Shown: positions 48,728-59,670, counted from the stretch's first letter. The stretch: DNA of 63,213 bases from Mycobacterium sp. 852002-10029_SCH5224772 (GCF_001667315.1 NZ_LZHT01000053.1:1-63213); one strand, 5' to 3'. Translations and numbers: made by a program. Notes: generated from the letters alone by a model not told the origin.

Positions 48728-48807
48728 TTTGTCGCATGCGCCCGGTAGGCTGCGGGCCGGACGGTAAATACATTGGATAGCACCATGATTCGCGGCCCGA
48801 GGGCGCC

Positions 48808-50820
48808 GTGAGCCCCAGCGCGCGCACGCCGGTCGAGGTGGAACCGATCGCGCGCGTGCTGCCGATGCTGTCGGTGCCGCACCTGGACCGCGAGTTCGAC
48901 TACCTGGTGTCGGCCGAGCAGTCCGACGACGCCCAGCCCGGGGTGCGGGTTCGGGTGCGCTTCCACGGCCGCCTCGTCGACGGGTTCGTGCTGGAGCGCC
49001 GCACTGACACCGACCACCCCGGCAAGCTGGGCTGGCTCGATCGCGTCGTGTCGGCCGAACCGGTCCTCACCCCGGAAATCCGCCGGCTGGTCGACGCGGT
49101 GGCCGCGCACTACGCGGGCACCCGCCCCGACGTACTGCGCCTGGCTGTGCCCGCCCGCCACGCCCGGGTCGAGCGGGAGCCCGTGGTGAGCCCGGACCCG
49201 CCGGGCGCGCTGACCCCGGCGCCCGTCGACCCGGCGGGCTGGGCCGTCTACGGGCGGGGCGCCCAGTTCCTGGCCGCCCTGTCCGAATCGCGGGCCGCCC
49301 GCGCCGTTTGGCAGGCGCTGCCGGGCGAGCCGTGGACCGATCGCTTCGCCGAGGCCGCCACGCAAACGGTGCGGGCGGGCCGCTCGGCGCTGGCGATCGT
49401 TCCCGACCAGCGCGACCTGGACGCTCTGTGGCGGGCGGCGACGACGCGGATCGACGAAGGCAGCGTGGTCGCCCTGTCGGCCGGCCTGGGGCCGGCGGCC
49501 CGGTACCGGCGCTGGCTGGCGGCGCTGCGCGGCACCGCGCGGTTGGTCATCGGCACGCGCAGCGCGGTGTTCGCGCCCTTGAGCGATCTGGGTCTGGTCA
49601 TGGTGTGGGCCGACGCCGACGACAGCCTGGCCGAGCCGCGAGCCCCGTATCCGCACGCCCGCGAGGTGGCGATGCTGCGCGCGCATCAGGCCCGGTGCGC
49701 GGCGCTGATCGGCGGCTACGCGCGCACCGCGGAGGCCCACGCGCTGGTGCGCAGCGGATGGGCGCAGGACATCGTCGCGGCGCGGCCCGTGGTGCGCGCC
49801 CGCACGCCGCGGGTGAGCGCCCTCGACGACAGCGGTTACGCCGACGAGCGCGACCCGGCGGCACGCACCGCACGCATTCCCTCGGTCGCGCTGCGCGCCG
49901 CCCGCTCGGCGCTGCAGGCGGAGGCGCCGGTGCTGGTGCAGGTGCCCAGGCGCGGGTACGTCCCGTCGCTGGCGTGCGCGCGTTGCCGCACCATCGCCCG
50001 CTGCCGGCACTGCACGGGGCCCCTGTCGTTGCAGGAGGGGGGCGCGGCGCTGCTCTGCCGCTGGTGCGGGCGGATCGACCCGATGCGACGGTGCGCGCGC
50101 TGCGGGTCGGATGCGGTGCGCGCCGTCGTCGTCGGCGCCCGCCGCACCGCCGAAGAGCTCGGCCGCGCCTTTCCGGGCACGGCCGTGATCACCTCGTCGG
50201 GCGACGCGGTCGTGCCCGAGGTTGCGCCCGGCCCGGCCCTGGTGGTGGCCACCCCGGGAGCCGAGCCGCACGTGTCGGGCGGCTATGGGGCGGCGTTGCT
50301 GTTGGACACGTGGGCGCTGCTGGGCCGGCAAGATCTGCGGGCCGCCGAGGACGCGTTGTGGCGCTGGATGAGCGCCACCGCGCTGGTGCGTGCCCGCGGC
50401 GACGGCGGCGTCGTGCTGGTGGTCGCCGAGTCATCGCTTCCCACAGTGCAGTCGCTGATCCGCTGGGATCCGGTGGGGCACGCGGAATCGGAACTGACCG
50501 CCCGTGCCGAAGTGGGCCTGCCGCCCAGTGTGCACATGGCGGCCATCGATGGAACGCCCGACGCGGTGACGGCGCTGCTCGACGAGGTCCGGCTGGCCGA
50601 CCTGGAAGCCGACCTGCTCGGTCCGGTGGACCTGCCGGCTGGGGTGCGCCGTCCGGCCGGGACCCCGGCCGGCGTGGCGGTGACGAGAATGCTGGTGCGC
50701 GTGCCCCGCCGGCAGGGCCTGGCGCTGGCGGCCGCGCTGCGCCGCGGCGTCGGCGTGCTCAGCGCCCGGCAAACCCACGAGCCGGCCCGGGTACAGATCG
50801 ATCCGCTGCACATCGGCTAG
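48808..50820 (+). CDS. priA: Primosomal protein N' with degenerate helicase motifs
   Basis: A 670-residue PriA homologue. The N-terminal DNA-binding domain (ARVLPMLSVPHLDREFDYLV) and eight zinc-ligand cysteines (ACARCRTIARCRHC, LCRWCGRIDPMRRCARCG) are kept. The Walker A site, GxGKT in enterobacterial PriA, is replaced around QALPGEPWTDRFAEAA, and the DEEH box is replaced by WADADDSL, so ATP-driven unwinding is improbable. Actinobacterial PriA proteins are generally like this. GTG start. It likely keeps a replisome-loading role. Confidence 0.92.
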   Translation: MSPSARTPVEVEPIARVLPMLSVPHLDREFDYLVSAEQSDDAQPGVRVRVRFHGRLVDGFVLERRTDTDHPGKLGWLDRVVSAEPVLTPEIRRLVDAVAAHYAGTRPDVLRLAVPARHARVEREPVVSPDPPGALTPAPVDPAGWAVYGRGAQFLAALSESRAARAVWQALPGEPWTDRFAEAATQTVRAGRSALAIVPDQRDLDALWRAATTRIDEGSVVALSAGLGPAARYRRWLAALRGTARLVIGTRSAVFAPLSDLGLVMVWADADDSLAEPRAPYPHAREVAMLRAHQARCAALIGGYARTAEAHALVRSGWAQDIVAARPVVRARTPRVSALDDSGYADERDPAARTARIPSVALRAARSALQAEAPVLVQVPRRGYVPSLACARCRTIARCRHCTGPLSLQEGGAALLCRWCGRIDPMRRCARCGSDAVRAVVVGARRTAEELGRAFPGTAVITSSGDAVVPEVAPGPALVVATPGAEPHVSGGYGAALLLDTWALLGRQDLRAAEDALWRWMSATALVRARGDGGVVLVVAESSLPTVQSLIRWDPVGHAESELTARAEVGLPPSVHMAAIDGTPDAVTALLDEVRLADLEADLLGPVDLPAGVRRPAGTPAGVAVTRMLVRVPRRQGLALAAALRRGVGVLSARQTHEPARVQIDPLHIG

Positions 50821-50947
50821 CCTTCACCGACCGTTACCCTGGGCGACAGTATGTGCATGCAATATTCTCTGTTTATGACATTAGAAGGTTGCTACACTTT
50901 CTATTCCTCAGCCGCCGAAAGGCCGGAGCCATCCGGAGAGGGGCGAT

Positions 50948-51433
50948 ATGACAGCGGACAACGCGACCGTTGACGAGTCTTTGGATGTCATCACCGATGC
51001 TTTGCTGACGGCCTCCCGTCTGCTGATGGCCATCTCGGCGCGTTCCGTCGGGCAGGTCGACGAGACCATCACCATCGCGCAGTTCCGGACGCTGGTGATC
51101 CTGTCCAATCGCGGCCCGGTCAACCTGGCCACCCTCGCGGGTCTGCTGGGGGTGCAGCCGTCGGCCACCGGCCGGATGGTGGACCGACTGGTCGCCGCGG
51201 GACTGATCGACCGCCTGCCGCACCCGACCTCGCGGCGTGAGCTGCTCGCCGCGCTGACCACGCGGGGCCGCGACGTCGTCCACCAGGTCACCGCGCACCG
51301 GCGCACCGAGATCGCTGCCATCGTCGCGAAGATGCCGCCGCCGGAGCGCCACGGGCTGGTGCGGGCGCTGACGGCGTTCAGCGCGGCCGGCGGCGAGCCC
51401 GACGTGCACCTGGACGCCGAGATCGACCTGTAG
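50948..51433 (+). CDS. MarR-family transcriptional regulator
   Basis: A 161-residue winged-helix repressor (Rv1404 type). The recognition segment LLGVQPSATGRMVDRLVAAGLIDRL and the wing SRRELLAALTTRGRD are clear. It is encoded convergently to the methyltransferase gene that Rv1404 is reported to control in M. tuberculosis. An imperfect palindrome centred on TGCATGCA (near 50850) lies in its 127-bp upstream region and could be its operator. The neighbouring Rv1403c paralogue is absent. Confidence 0.9.
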   Translation: MTADNATVDESLDVITDALLTASRLLMAISARSVGQVDETITIAQFRTLVILSNRGPVNLATLAGLLGVQPSATGRMVDRLVAAGLIDRLPHPTSRRELLAALTTRGRDVVHQVTAHRRTEIAAIVAKMPPPERHGLVRALTAFSAAGGEPDVHLDAEIDL

Positions 51434-51453
51434 CCGCCTGGGTCGTAGCCCGC

Positions 51454-52281
51454 CTAGTCGCCGCGCTTGGTGGCGGTGACCAGCAGGTACTCCCAGCCCA
51501 TGGTGCCGTCGACGAGGTGTTGTCGCGCGAGTTCGACGAGTTGGGCGTCGAGCTCGGCGGCCAGCACCCGGTTGTGGCCGATGTTCGCGTAGGCCTCGAT
51601 CGTGGGCCCGTAGTGCTTTTTGAAGTAGGCGTGCGCGGCCTCGGCGCTGCCGAACCGGTTCACCGCCAACATGCCGCGCGCCGTGGTGATTTCGCCGATG
51701 CGGTCGCCCAGCAGCGCGGTGACATAGCCGGGGCGTCCCCACAGCGCGGCCGGCGGCACGGGGTGCGACAGGCTCGGCCGGTAGGGCCGAATGGTGGCCA
51801 GCATCCGGCCGAAGAAGCCCTCCGGCGTCCAGCTGATCACGCCGATCGTGCCGCCCGGCCGGCACACCCGGACCAGCTCGTCGGCGGCGCGCTGCTGGTC
51901 GGGTGCGAACTGCACCCCGATCGCCGACATGACGACGTCGAATTCGCCGTCGCCGAACGGCAGCGCGTGCGCATTGGCTTCCCGGTAGTCGATCGTCAGG
52001 CCCTGTGCCGCGGCCCGGTCCCGCGAGCGCAGGAGCAACTCCGGGGTGAGGTCGGTGGAGACGACGGCGGAGCCGGTGGCGGCGGCCGGCAGCGAGATGT
52101 TGCCCGAGCCGGCCGCGACGTCGAGGACCCGGACGCCGGGCCCGATGCCGGTGGCCTCGACGAGGGCGGGGCCGAGCGGTGCCATCACTTCCTCGGCCAT
52201 CAGGGCGTAATCGCCCAGTGCCCAAACCGTGCGATGTGTGGCGGCGACTCTGGCGTCGCTGATGGTGGAGTCGAGGGTCAT
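51454..52281 (-). CDS. SAM-dependent methyltransferase (Rv1405c type)
   Basis: A 275-residue class I methyltransferase. The SAM site is VLDVAAGSGNISLPAA (motif I) with VSTDLTPELL following. VVMSAIGVQFAPDQQRAADEL is motif IV to V. ATG 52281 is chosen for the AAGGAGGT just upstream; a longer frame to 52410 lacks support. The substrate is unknown. M. tuberculosis Rv1405c is acid- and stress-induced through Rv1404. Confidence 0.9.
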   Translation of the reverse strand: MTLDSTISDARVAATHRTVWALGDYALMAEEVMAPLGPALVEATGIGPGVRVLDVAAGSGNISLPAAATGSAVVSTDLTPELLLRSRDRAAAQGLTIDYREANAHALPFGDGEFDVVMSAIGVQFAPDQQRAADELVRVCRPGGTIGVISWTPEGFFGRMLATIRPYRPSLSHPVPPAALWGRPGYVTALLGDRIGEITTARGMLAVNRFGSAEAAHAYFKKHYGPTIEAYANIGHNRVLAAELDAQLVELARQHLVDGTMGWEYLLVTATKRGD

Positions 52282-52453
52282 CAGACCTCCTTGGGGGAAG
52301 GGGAAGGGTCGTCTCTCGACGTCGCTGTCGACACGAATGGCAGAGCGGTTCACGCCGCCAAATAATGGCTTCCAGAAACAGTAGCCATAAGCAACAGTGT
52401 ACGCACGCACATGCGGTCACCTCGGGCGGGTCCGACCGGCGTCCGGCGCTTCC

Positions 52454-52459
52454 TAGACT
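52454..52459 (+). promoter_or_regulatory. Candidate -10 box (TAGACT) of fmt
   Basis: TAGACT, six bases, then GTG of fmt. Leaderless spacing. Confidence 0.45.
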
Positions 52460-52465
52460 GAGCGG

Positions 52466-53401
52466 GTGCGCCTCGTCTTCGCCGGTACCCCCGAACCCGC
52501 GTTGCCCGCACTGCGCCGCCTCATCGACTCGCCGCGCCACGACGTGATCGCGGTGCTGACCCGGCCCGATGCCGCCGCCGGGCGGCGCGGCAAGCCGGAG
52601 CCCTCACCGGTGGCCCGCGAGGCGCTCGACCGCGGCATTCCGGTCCTGCGGCCCTCGCGGCCGAACTCGGCGGAATTCGTCGCCGAGCTGTCGCAGTTGG
52701 CGCCGGAGTGCTGCGCGGTGGTGGCGTACGGCGCGCTGCTGCGCGACGACTTGCTGGCGGTGCCCCCGCAAGGCTGGATCAACCTGCACTTCTCATTGCT
52801 GCCCGCCTGGCGCGGCGCTGCGCCGGTCCAAGCGGCCATCGCCGCGGGGGACGCCATCACCGGGGCGTCGACGTTCCAGATCGAGCCGAGCCTGGACTCG
52901 GGCCCCGTCTACGGAGTGGTGACGGAGACGATCCTCCCCACCGACACCGCCGGGGAACTGCTTGAACGACTGGCCATTTCGGGTGCGGCACTGTTGTCGA
53001 CCACGTTGGACGGTATCGCCGACGCGACATTGACGCCGCGACCGCAGCCGGCCGAGGGCGTCAGCATCGCACCCAAGATCACTGTCGAGCAGGCCCGGGT
53101 GCGCTGGGACCTGCCTGCGCTGGTGGTGGAGCGACGCATTCGGTCCGTCACGCCCAACCCCGGCGCCTGGACGGTGATCGGGGACCTGCGCATCAAGCTC
53201 GGGCCGGTCGATGTCGGGATACCCGGGTCTCCAGAACCCTTGCCGCCCGGAGCAATTCACATCGACCGCAAAAACGTCTGGGTCGGCACCGGTTCGGACC
53301 CGGTTCGACTGGGTCAAATCCAGCCGCCCGGAAAGAAATTCATGAACGCGGTCGACTGGGCGCGCGGTGCCCGGCTCGACCCCGCGGTGCGGGCGACATG
53401 A
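52466..53401 (+). CDS. fmt: Methionyl-tRNA formyltransferase
   Basis: Formylates initiator Met-tRNA using 10-formyl-THF. It has 311 residues. [18 protein letters not shown] opens the Rossmann domain. The catalytic segment [17 protein letters not shown] holds the Asn/His, with DSGPVYG downstream. The C-terminal barrel binds tRNA. GTG start with a TAGACT box. It overlaps rsmB by four bases. Confidence 0.97.
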   Translation: MRLVFAGTPEPALPALRRLIDSPRHDVIAVLTRPDAAAGRRGKPEPSPVAREALDRGIPVLRPSRPNSAEFVAELSQLAPECCAVVAYGALLRDDLLAVPPQGWINLHFSLLPAWRGAAPVQAAIAAGDAITGASTFQIEPSLDSGPVYGVVTETILPTDTAGELLERLAISGAALLSTTLDGIADATLTPRPQPAEGVSIAPKITVEQARVRWDLPALVVERRIRSVTPNPGAWTVIGDLRIKLGPVDVGIPGSPEPLPPGAIHIDRKNVWVGTGSDPVRLGQIQPPGKKFMNAVDWARGARLDPAVRAT

Positions 53402-54849
53402 GCACCAGTCGTGACAGGCCGCAGCGCAATCGGCCAGACCGCAAGCCGCCGCGGCAGCAGCAACGCGACCGCCGTCCGCCCCAGCGGGATCGCCGGCCTT
53501 CCCGCCAGCCGCTGGACCCGGCCCGGGCCGCGGCGTTCGACGTGCTCCGGGCGGTCAGCGAGCGCGACGCCTACGCCAACCTCGCCCTGCCCGCGCTGCT
53601 GCGCGAGCGCGGAATCACCGGCCGTGACGCCGCATTCGCCACCGAGCTGACCTACGGAACCTGTCGTAGCCGCGGCCTGCTCGACGCGGTGATCGGCGCG
53701 GCCGCCGGACGCGCGCCGCAAGCCATCGACCCGGTCCTGCTCGACCTGCTGCGCCTCGGCGCGTACCAACTGCTGCGCACCCGGGTCGACGCGCACGCGG
53801 CCGTGTCCACCACCGTCGAGCAGGCCGGCATCGAATTCGACTCGGCGCGAGCGGGTTTCGTGAACGGGGTGCTGCGCACCATCTCCGCGCGCGATGAGAA
53901 GTCCTGGGTCGAGGAGCTGGCCCCGGACGCGGCACGGGATCCGATCGGGCATGCCGCGTTCGTGCACGCCCATCCCCGGTGGATCGCCCAGGCCTTCGCC
54001 GACGCGCTGGGCGGGGCGGCGGGCGAACTCGAGGCGGTGCTGGCCAGCGATGACGAACGGCCCAAGGTGCATCTTGCCGCACGCGCCGGCGCGCTGACCG
54101 CCGCCGAGCTGGCTGACGCGGTGGGCGGCACGGTCGGCCGCTATTCGCCGTATGCGGTGTACCTGGCGGGCGGCGATCCCGGGCGGCTGGCGCCGGTGCG
54201 TGACGGCGTCGCGCTGGTCCAGGACGAAGGCAGCCAGCTGGTGGCCCGGGCGCTGACGCTGGCCCCGGTCGACGGCGATGCCGGACGCTGGTTGGACATG
54301 TGCGCCGGACCGGGCGGGAAGACTGCGCTGCTGGCTTCGCTGGGCGCTGGATCGGGGGCCCGCGTCACAGCGGTCGAGCCGGCCCCGCGCCGCGCCGACC
54401 TGGTGGCCGACAACACCCGCGGGCTGCCGGTCGACGTGCTGCGGGTCGACGGGCGGCACACCGATCTCGAGCCGACGTTCGACCGGGTGCTCGTCGACGT
54501 GCCCTGCACCGGGCTGGGGGCGCTGCGCCGTCGGCCCGAGGCCCGGTGGCGGCGCCAACCGGCCGACGTGGCGATGCTCACCAAGCTGCAACGCGAGCTG
54601 CTCGGCGCCGCGATCGCGCTGACCCGTCCCGGGGGCGTGGTGCTGTATGCCACCTGCTCGCCGCACCTGGCCGAAACCGTCGGCGTGGTCGCCGACGCCC
54701 TGCGCCGCTACCCGGTCAGCGCGCTGGACGCCCGGCCGTTGTTCGAGCCCGTCACCGGCTTGGGGGACGGGCCCTATGTTCAGCTGTGGCCACACCGGCA
54801 CGGCACCGATGCGATGTTCGCGGCGGCGCTGCGCCGCGAAGCGGGGTAG
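53398..54849 (+). CDS. rsmB: 16S rRNA (cytosine-C5) methyltransferase, RsmB/Fmu-like
   Basis: A 483-residue RNA m5C methyltransferase. A Lys/Arg/Gln-rich low-complexity N-terminus (~40 residues) is followed by a NusB-like RNA-binding domain ([21 protein letters not shown]) and the catalytic domain. SAM site [15 protein letters not shown], catalytic [19 protein letters not shown], and the second Cys in [11 protein letters not shown]. The last 31 bases are duplicated just downstream. Confidence 0.95.
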   Translation: MSTSRDRPQRNRPDRKPPRQQQRDRRPPQRDRRPSRQPLDPARAAAFDVLRAVSERDAYANLALPALLRERGITGRDAAFATELTYGTCRSRGLLDAVIGAAAGRAPQAIDPVLLDLLRLGAYQLLRTRVDAHAAVSTTVEQAGIEFDSARAGFVNGVLRTISARDEKSWVEELAPDAARDPIGHAAFVHAHPRWIAQAFADALGGAAGELEAVLASDDERPKVHLAARAGALTAAELADAVGGTVGRYSPYAVYLAGGDPGRLAPVRDGVALVQDEGSQLVARALTLAPVDGDAGRWLDMCAGPGGKTALLASLGAGSGARVTAVEPAPRRADLVADNTRGLPVDVLRVDGRHTDLEPTFDRVLVDVPCTGLGALRRRPEARWRRQPADVAMLTKLQRELLGAAIALTRPGGVVLYATCSPHLAETVGVVADALRRYPVSALDARPLFEPVTGLGDGPYVQLWPHRHGTDAMFAAALRREAG

Positions 54850-54907
54850 TGCGGCCGTGACACGAATAGACCCGGCCGCGGCGGCGCTGCGCCGCGAAGC
54901 GGGGTAG
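54819..54907. repeat. Duplication of the rsmB 3' end
   Basis: The 31 bases 54819-54849, including the rsmB stop, recur exactly at 54877-54907. The last eight bases (CGGGGTAG) occur once more directly after. The unit holds a GCGGCGCTGCGCCGC palindrome. Confidence 0.8.
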
Positions 54908-54949
54908 CGGGGTAGCACCGCCAGATGTGAACCGAGCGGCGCGGCTCAG

Positions 54950-54955
54950 TAGTCT
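54950..54955 (+). promoter_or_regulatory. Candidate -10 box (TAGTCT) of rpe
   Basis: TAGTCT lies seven bases before the ATG of rpe. This fits leaderless initiation. Confidence 0.45.
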
Positions 54956-54962
54956 GGCGCTC

Positions 54963-55661
54963 ATGGCTGGCAACACGGAATCATCGAAGGGGCCCCTGAT
55001 CGCACCGTCGATCCTTTCCGCTGACTTCTCCCGGCTCGCCGACGAGGCCGCCGCCGTGACCGGCGCCGACTGGTTGCACGTCGACGTGATGGACAACCAC
55101 TTCGTACCGAACCTGACCTTCGGGTTGCCGGTGGTGGAGAGCCTGCTGGCGGCCACCACCATCCCGATGGACTGCCACCTGATGATCGAGGACCCCGACC
55201 GCTGGGCGCCGCCCTACGCCGAAGCGGGGGCCTACAACGTCACCTTCCACGCCGAGGCCACCCAGAATCCGATCGGGGTCGCGCGCGACATCCGCGCCGC
55301 CGGCGCCAAAGCGGGGATCAGCGTGAAGCCGGGCACGCCGCTCGAGCCGTACCTGGAAATCCTGCCGCAGTTCGACACCCTGCTCATCATGTCGGTGGAG
55401 CCCGGTTTTGGCGGCCAGAGCTTCATCCCCGAGGTCCTGAGCAAGGTGCGCACCGCGCGCAAGCTGATCGATGCGGGGGAGTTGACGATCCTGGTCGAGA
55501 TCGACGGCGGGATCAACGGGGACACCATCGAGCAGGCCGCCGAAGCGGGTGTCGACTGCTTCGTCGCCGGGTCGGCCGTGTACGGCGCCGCCGACCCGGA
55601 GGCCGCGATCGACGCGCTGCGGCGGCAGGCCGCCGGCGCATCCCCGCACCTGCGTCGATGA
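54963..55661 (+). CDS. rpe: Ribulose-phosphate 3-epimerase
   Basis: Interconverts ribulose 5-phosphate and xylulose 5-phosphate, and so supplies the ribulose 5-phosphate used by RibBA. It has 232 residues in a TIM barrel. [13 protein letters not shown], the metal-binding [22 protein letters not shown] and EIDGGIN are all intact. ATG 54963 is favoured by the -10 box seven bases upstream. It overlaps ribD by four bases. Confidence 0.96.
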   Translation: MAGNTESSKGPLIAPSILSADFSRLADEAAAVTGADWLHVDVMDNHFVPNLTFGLPVVESLLAATTIPMDCHLMIEDPDRWAPPYAEAGAYNVTFHAEATQNPIGVARDIRAAGAKAGISVKPGTPLEPYLEILPQFDTLLIMSVEPGFGGQSFIPEVLSKVRTARKLIDAGELTILVEIDGGINGDTIEQAAEAGVDCFVAGSAVYGAADPEAAIDALRRQAAGASPHLRR

Positions 55662-56683
55662 CCGTTTCGCCGGGTGAGGGCCTTGACGCCGCGATGCGGT
55701 TGGCGATCGAGCAATCCAATCTCGTCAAGGGAACGACATATCCGAATCCCCCGGTGGGCGCAGTCATCCTCGACGCCGGCGGGGAGGTGGTCGGCGTGGG
55801 GGGTACCGAACCGGCCGGCGGCGACCATGCCGAGATCCTGGCGCTGCGGCGTGCCGGCGACCTGGCCGCCGGTGGGACCGTCGTGGTCACCCTCGAGCCG
55901 TGCGACCACTACGGCAAGACCCCGCCGTGCGTGAACGCGCTGCTGGACGCGAAGGTGGGCACGGTGGTCTACGCCGTCGCCGACCCGAACCCGGAGGCCG
56001 CCGGTGGCGCGGCCCGGCTGGAGGAAGCCGGCGTCGCGGTGCGCTCGGGTGTACTGGCCGACGAGGTGACCGGCGGGCCGCTGCGGGAGTGGCTGCACAA
56101 GCAGCGGACCGGGCTGCCCCATCTGACGTGGAAGTACGCCAGCAGCGTCGATGGCCGCAGCGCGGCCGCCGACGGCTCCAGCCAGTGGATTTCGAGCGAC
56201 GCCTCACGGCTGGACCTGCATCGCCGCCGCGCGGCATGCGACGCGATCGTGGTGGGGACGGGCACGGTGCTGGCCGACGATCCGGCGTTGACCGCCCGCT
56301 TGCCCGACGGCTCGCTGGCCGAGCGGCAGCCGCTGCGAGTGGTCGTAGGAATGCGTGAAATACCTTCGGAGGCAAAGGTTCTCAACGACGATTCGCGGAC
56401 CATGCTGATCCGGACGCACGACCCCATGGAGGTGCTCAAGGCGGTCTCTGATCGCACCGACGTGCTGCTGGAGGGCGGCCCGACCCTGGCGGGAGCCTTC
56501 TTGCGGACCGGGGCGGTGAACCGGATCCTGGCCTACGTCGCGCCGACCCTGTTGGGCGGCCCGGTCACCGCGGTCGACGACGTCGGAGTGTCGACGATCG
56601 CGCGCGCGTTGCGCTGGCACTTCGATGGAATCGATCGGGTGGGACCCGACGTGGTGCTCAGCCTGGTGCCGCGCAGCGGCTAG
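55658..56683 (+). CDS. ribD: Bifunctional riboflavin deaminase/reductase
   Basis: Two steps of riboflavin synthesis. The N-terminal deaminase has the zinc motif (G)GDHAEILAL and [13 protein letters not shown]. The C-terminal reductase starts near [20 protein letters not shown]. It has 341 residues (ribG in M. tuberculosis). ATG overlaps the rpe stop. It is convergent with the P55 gene, nine bases apart. Confidence 0.96.
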   Translation: MTVSPGEGLDAAMRLAIEQSNLVKGTTYPNPPVGAVILDAGGEVVGVGGTEPAGGDHAEILALRRAGDLAAGGTVVVTLEPCDHYGKTPPCVNALLDAKVGTVVYAVADPNPEAAGGAARLEEAGVAVRSGVLADEVTGGPLREWLHKQRTGLPHLTWKYASSVDGRSAAADGSSQWISSDASRLDLHRRRAACDAIVVGTGTVLADDPALTARLPDGSLAERQPLRVVVGMREIPSEAKVLNDDSRTMLIRTHDPMEVLKAVSDRTDVLLEGGPTLAGAFLRTGAVNRILAYVAPTLLGGPVTAVDDVGVSTIARALRWHFDGIDRVGPDVVLSLVPRSG

Positions 56684-56691
56684 CAGCGCGC

Positions 56692-58248
56692 CTAGCGCTC
56701 ACTCAGCGAGGCCTCTTGCGGCTCAGGGATTTCCGGTTCCTCGGCGTGTTCGTTGCGGCCGCCGATGAGCAGGCCCAACAGCGCCCCCGCGAGGCAGATC
56801 ACGACGGTGGCCGCGAAGATGTCGCCGTACATCATGGCGAACGCCTTGAGGTACATCGTTCCCTGGGCGGCGATGCGCTCCAGCAGGGTGGCATCCGGCG
56901 GGATCGCGGCCGTCAAACCCGCCACGATCTGGTTGAACCGGTACAGGCCCCACGCGCTGAGCGCGGCCACGCCGATCAGCATGCCCGTCATCCGGGCCAC
57001 CACCACGGCGGCCGAGGCGATGCCGTGTTGGGCCGACGGGACAACCCGCAGCGCGGCCGAGGTCAGCGGCCCGATGACCAGCCCGAGGCCAAAACCGGCC
57101 ACCAGCAGGTCGGCGTGCAGCACGGGGACGTTGAGCAGCCCCAGAATGTTGTGCTTCTGGCTCATCACGTCCTGGCGCCAGAAGTGGATCAGCCAGTAGC
57201 CGTAAGCGGCGATGAGCAGCCCGACGAAGGTCACCGCGCGGTCGCCGACGCGGGTGGCGATCCACCCGCCGAGCACCGCCCCGATCGGCAGCGCGATCAG
57301 GAACCACAGCAACAGCCCGGCGGCTTGCGTCTGGGTCTGGCCCAGCACTCCCTGGCCGAACAGTTCGACGTCGACCAGGGTCACCATCAGCGCCGCGCCC
57401 GCGAACAGCGAGGCGCCCAGCGCGGCCAGGAACGGCCGGAAGCGCACGCCGGCCGGTTCGATCAGCCGGGTGCGCGAGAAGCGCTCCCACAGCAGGAACA
57501 GGACCCCGACCACGGCCGCGCCGATCACCAGCGGTAATCCGTAGCTCGGCAGGATCTGTTTGCCGTCAGGCTGCGGGTTGTACAGGCCGATCACCGCAAG
57601 GCCCAGCGCGAGCGCGAGCAGCACACCGCCGACCAGATCGACCTTCTCGGGCGTTTCGGTGCGTTCGTGCGACGGCAGGCTGAACTGGATCATCAGCATC
57701 GCGATAAGTGTCAGCGGGACGTTGATCCAGAACACGTAGCGCCAGTCGTGGAACAAGAAGACGATGAAGATCCCGTACAGCGGGCCCAGCACGCTGCCGA
57801 GTTCCTGGGCGGCGCCGATGCCGCCGAGCACGCCGGCGCGGTTGCGCTGTGCCCACAGGTCGGCGCCCAGCGCGAGGGTGACGGGCAGCAGCGCGCCACT
57901 GGCCACACCCTGGATGGTGCGGCCGCCGATCAGCAGGTGGAAATCGCCCCAATGACCGGCGAGCGCGGTGACCACCGAGCCGACCATGAACAGCGCCAGG
58001 CTGACCTGTAGCACCAGCTTGCGGCCGAACCGGTCGGACGCCCGCCCCAGCAGCGGCATGGCGGCGATGTAGCCCAGCAGGTACATCGTGATGATCCAGG
58101 TGATGCGCTGCAGCTGGTTGATCGGGATGTGAACGTCGGTCATGATGTCGCGCATGATCGTCACGACGACATAGGCATCCAGGGCGCCCAGCAGTACCGC
58201 CAGACTGCCGGCGCTGATCGCGACGCGGCGCCCGGTTTGTGTGGTCAC
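56692..58248 (-). CDS. MFS efflux pump P55
   Basis: A 518-residue, 14-helix DHA2-type transporter. Its start, GTG 58248 ([18 protein letters not shown]), gives the same length as M. tuberculosis Rv1410c. Motif A is [15 protein letters not shown], and the acidic residue in [12 protein letters not shown] is on helix 1. P55 and LprG cooperate in exporting triacylglycerol and in cell-wall integrity and drug tolerance. GTG overlaps the lprG stop. Confidence 0.95.
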   Translation of the reverse strand: MTTQTGRRVAISAGSLAVLLGALDAYVVVTIMRDIMTDVHIPINQLQRITWIITMYLLGYIAAMPLLGRASDRFGRKLVLQVSLALFMVGSVVTALAGHWGDFHLLIGGRTIQGVASGALLPVTLALGADLWAQRNRAGVLGGIGAAQELGSVLGPLYGIFIVFLFHDWRYVFWINVPLTLIAMLMIQFSLPSHERTETPEKVDLVGGVLLALALGLAVIGLYNPQPDGKQILPSYGLPLVIGAAVVGVLFLLWERFSRTRLIEPAGVRFRPFLAALGASLFAGAALMVTLVDVELFGQGVLGQTQTQAAGLLLWFLIALPIGAVLGGWIATRVGDRAVTFVGLLIAAYGYWLIHFWRQDVMSQKHNILGLLNVPVLHADLLVAGFGLGLVIGPLTSAALRVVPSAQHGIASAAVVVARMTGMLIGVAALSAWGLYRFNQIVAGLTAAIPPDATLLERIAAQGTMYLKAFAMMYGDIFAATVVICLAGALLGLLIGGRNEHAEEPEIPEPQEASLSER

Positions 58249-58952
58249 GAGCTCACCGGGGGCTTGGTGACCTGAACCTGCTCGCCCCACTTCGACAGGG
58301 TGATCTCGGCGGCATTGCCCGAGCTCTTCTGCAGGTTGGCCCGGACCAGCTGGTGGTCACCGGTCTCCTGAATCCACACCGTGCTCGGCACCCGCTGGGT
58401 CGCGTTGAACTGGGGCACGATCTTGTTCACCGCGTCGGCCGACACGTTGCCGCTGACCTTGATGGTGCTCTGCCCGTCGATGGTCTCGCGGCCCTCAGCC
58501 TTCGCGTCGCTGAAGTTCGCCAGCGCGTTGCCCAGCCCGGTCTCCGGGTTCAGCAGCACCGAGACGTCGTAGATGTCGGACGCCTTGCCGAAGTCGCTCC
58601 ACTTGTTCGGGGTGAGGGTGGCATACAGGGTTCCGTCGACGACGACGAAGTTGGCGTCGATGTCGGAGCCGCCCAGGGTGATGGTGGCGTTACCCGACGC
58701 GGCGGTGGCCGGCGCGGTGGTGAGGTCACCGGTCAGCGTCTTGATGGGGAGCCCGGGGATCTTGCCCTGAATGCTCAGCCCGATGTGCGCGCTCTTGACG
58801 TTCTTGGTGGCGTCGGCCGACTGCTTGACCAAGGTCGTGCCGTCGGGCAGCGGCGCGCCGCTCTGCTTTGAGCCCGACGAACAGCCGGCGACCAAGGCGG
58901 TGGCGAGGATCAGGGATGCGAGGACGGCCGATAGACGGCGGCGGGTCTGCAT
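58245..58952 (-). CDS. lprG: Lipoprotein LprG
   Basis: A 235-residue lipid-carrier lipoprotein. From ATG 58952 the signal peptide ([20 protein letters not shown]) ends at the lipobox [26 protein letters not shown] and the C-terminal [15 protein letters not shown] are diagnostic. An ATG three codons upstream (58961) lies within the TACGAT -10 box, so 58952 fits a leaderless transcript better. It carries triacylated glycolipids and works with P55. Divergent from ribE. Confidence 0.94.
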   Translation of the reverse strand: MQTRRRLSAVLASLILATALVAGCSSGSKQSGAPLPDGTTLVKQSADATKNVKSAHIGLSIQGKIPGLPIKTLTGDLTTAPATAASGNATITLGGSDIDANFVVVDGTLYATLTPNKWSDFGKASDIYDVSVLLNPETGLGNALANFSDAKAEGRETIDGQSTIKVSGNVSADAVNKIVPQFNATQRVPSTVWIQETGDHQLVRANLQKSSGNAAEITLSKWGEQVQVTKPPVSS

Positions 58953-58959
58953 ATTCTGC

Positions 58960-58965
58960 ATCGTA
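58960..58965 (-). promoter_or_regulatory. Candidate -10 box (TACGAT) of lprG
   Basis: TACGAT on the minus strand, seven bases before ATG 58952. It overlaps the upstream ATG, which decides the start choice. Confidence 0.45.
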
Positions 58966-59058
58966 GAGGGTGCCGGTGACTGCCCTGGTGAACGCGGGGC
59001 CCCGGTGTCGCCCGCGCGACGGTGTTTGCCCTGCTCACCCGGCTGAGGACGGGCCAAT

Positions 59059-59064
59059 TAGCCT
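59059..59064 (+). promoter_or_regulatory. Candidate -10 box (TAGCCT) of ribE
   Basis: TAGCCT, six bases, then the ATG of ribE. The leader is too short for an FMN riboswitch. Confidence 0.45.
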
Positions 59065-59070
59065 TAGGGG

Positions 59071-59670
59071 ATGTTTACCGGAATTGTCGAGGAACTCGGC
59101 GAGTTGACGGGTCGAGACGTCCTTTCCGACGCGGCGCGGCTGACCATCCGCGGAGCCGTCGTGACCGCCGACGCGGGCCATGGCGATTCGATTGCCGTCA
59201 ATGGTGTGTGCCTGACCGTCGCCGAGCTGTTGCCCGGCGGCCACTTCACCGCCGACGTGATGGGCGAAACGCTGAATCGGTCCAACTTGGGCGGACTGCA
59301 GGTCGGCAGCCGGGTGAACCTGGAGCGCGCCGCGGCGGTCAACAGCCGGCTGGGCGGGCACATCGTGCAGGGCCACGTCGACGGGACCGGCCAGATCGTG
59401 GCGCGCACGCCGTCCGAGCACTGGGAGGTGGTGCGCATCGAGATCCCCGCGGAGGTGGCCCGCTACGTGGTGGAAAAGGGGTCTATCACCGTCGACGGGA
59501 TTTCGCTGACGGTGTCGGGGCTGGGCAGCGGCCCGCGCGACTGGTTCGAGGTCTCGTTGATTCCCACCACCCGCGAACTGACCACCCTGGGCCAGGCCCC
59601 GGTCGGGACGCAGGTGAACCTCGAAGTCGACGTGATCGCCAAATACGTCGAGCGGTTGATGTCCCGCTGA
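59071..59670 (+). CDS. ribE: Riboflavin synthase alpha chain
   Basis: Dismutates two lumazines to riboflavin (ribC in M. tuberculosis). It has 199 residues of two repeated barrels: MFTGIVEELGEL and NGVCLTVAEL in the first, and HIVQGHVDGTGQIV and VDGISLTVSGL in the second. ATG with a -10 six bases upstream. It is divergent from lprG. Confidence 0.96.
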   Translation: MFTGIVEELGELTGRDVLSDAARLTIRGAVVTADAGHGDSIAVNGVCLTVAELLPGGHFTADVMGETLNRSNLGGLQVGSRVNLERAAAVNSRLGGHIVQGHVDGTGQIVARTPSEHWEVVRIEIPAEVARYVVEKGSITVDGISLTVSGLGSGPRDWFEVSLIPTTRELTTLGQAPVGTQVNLEVDVIAKYVERLMSR

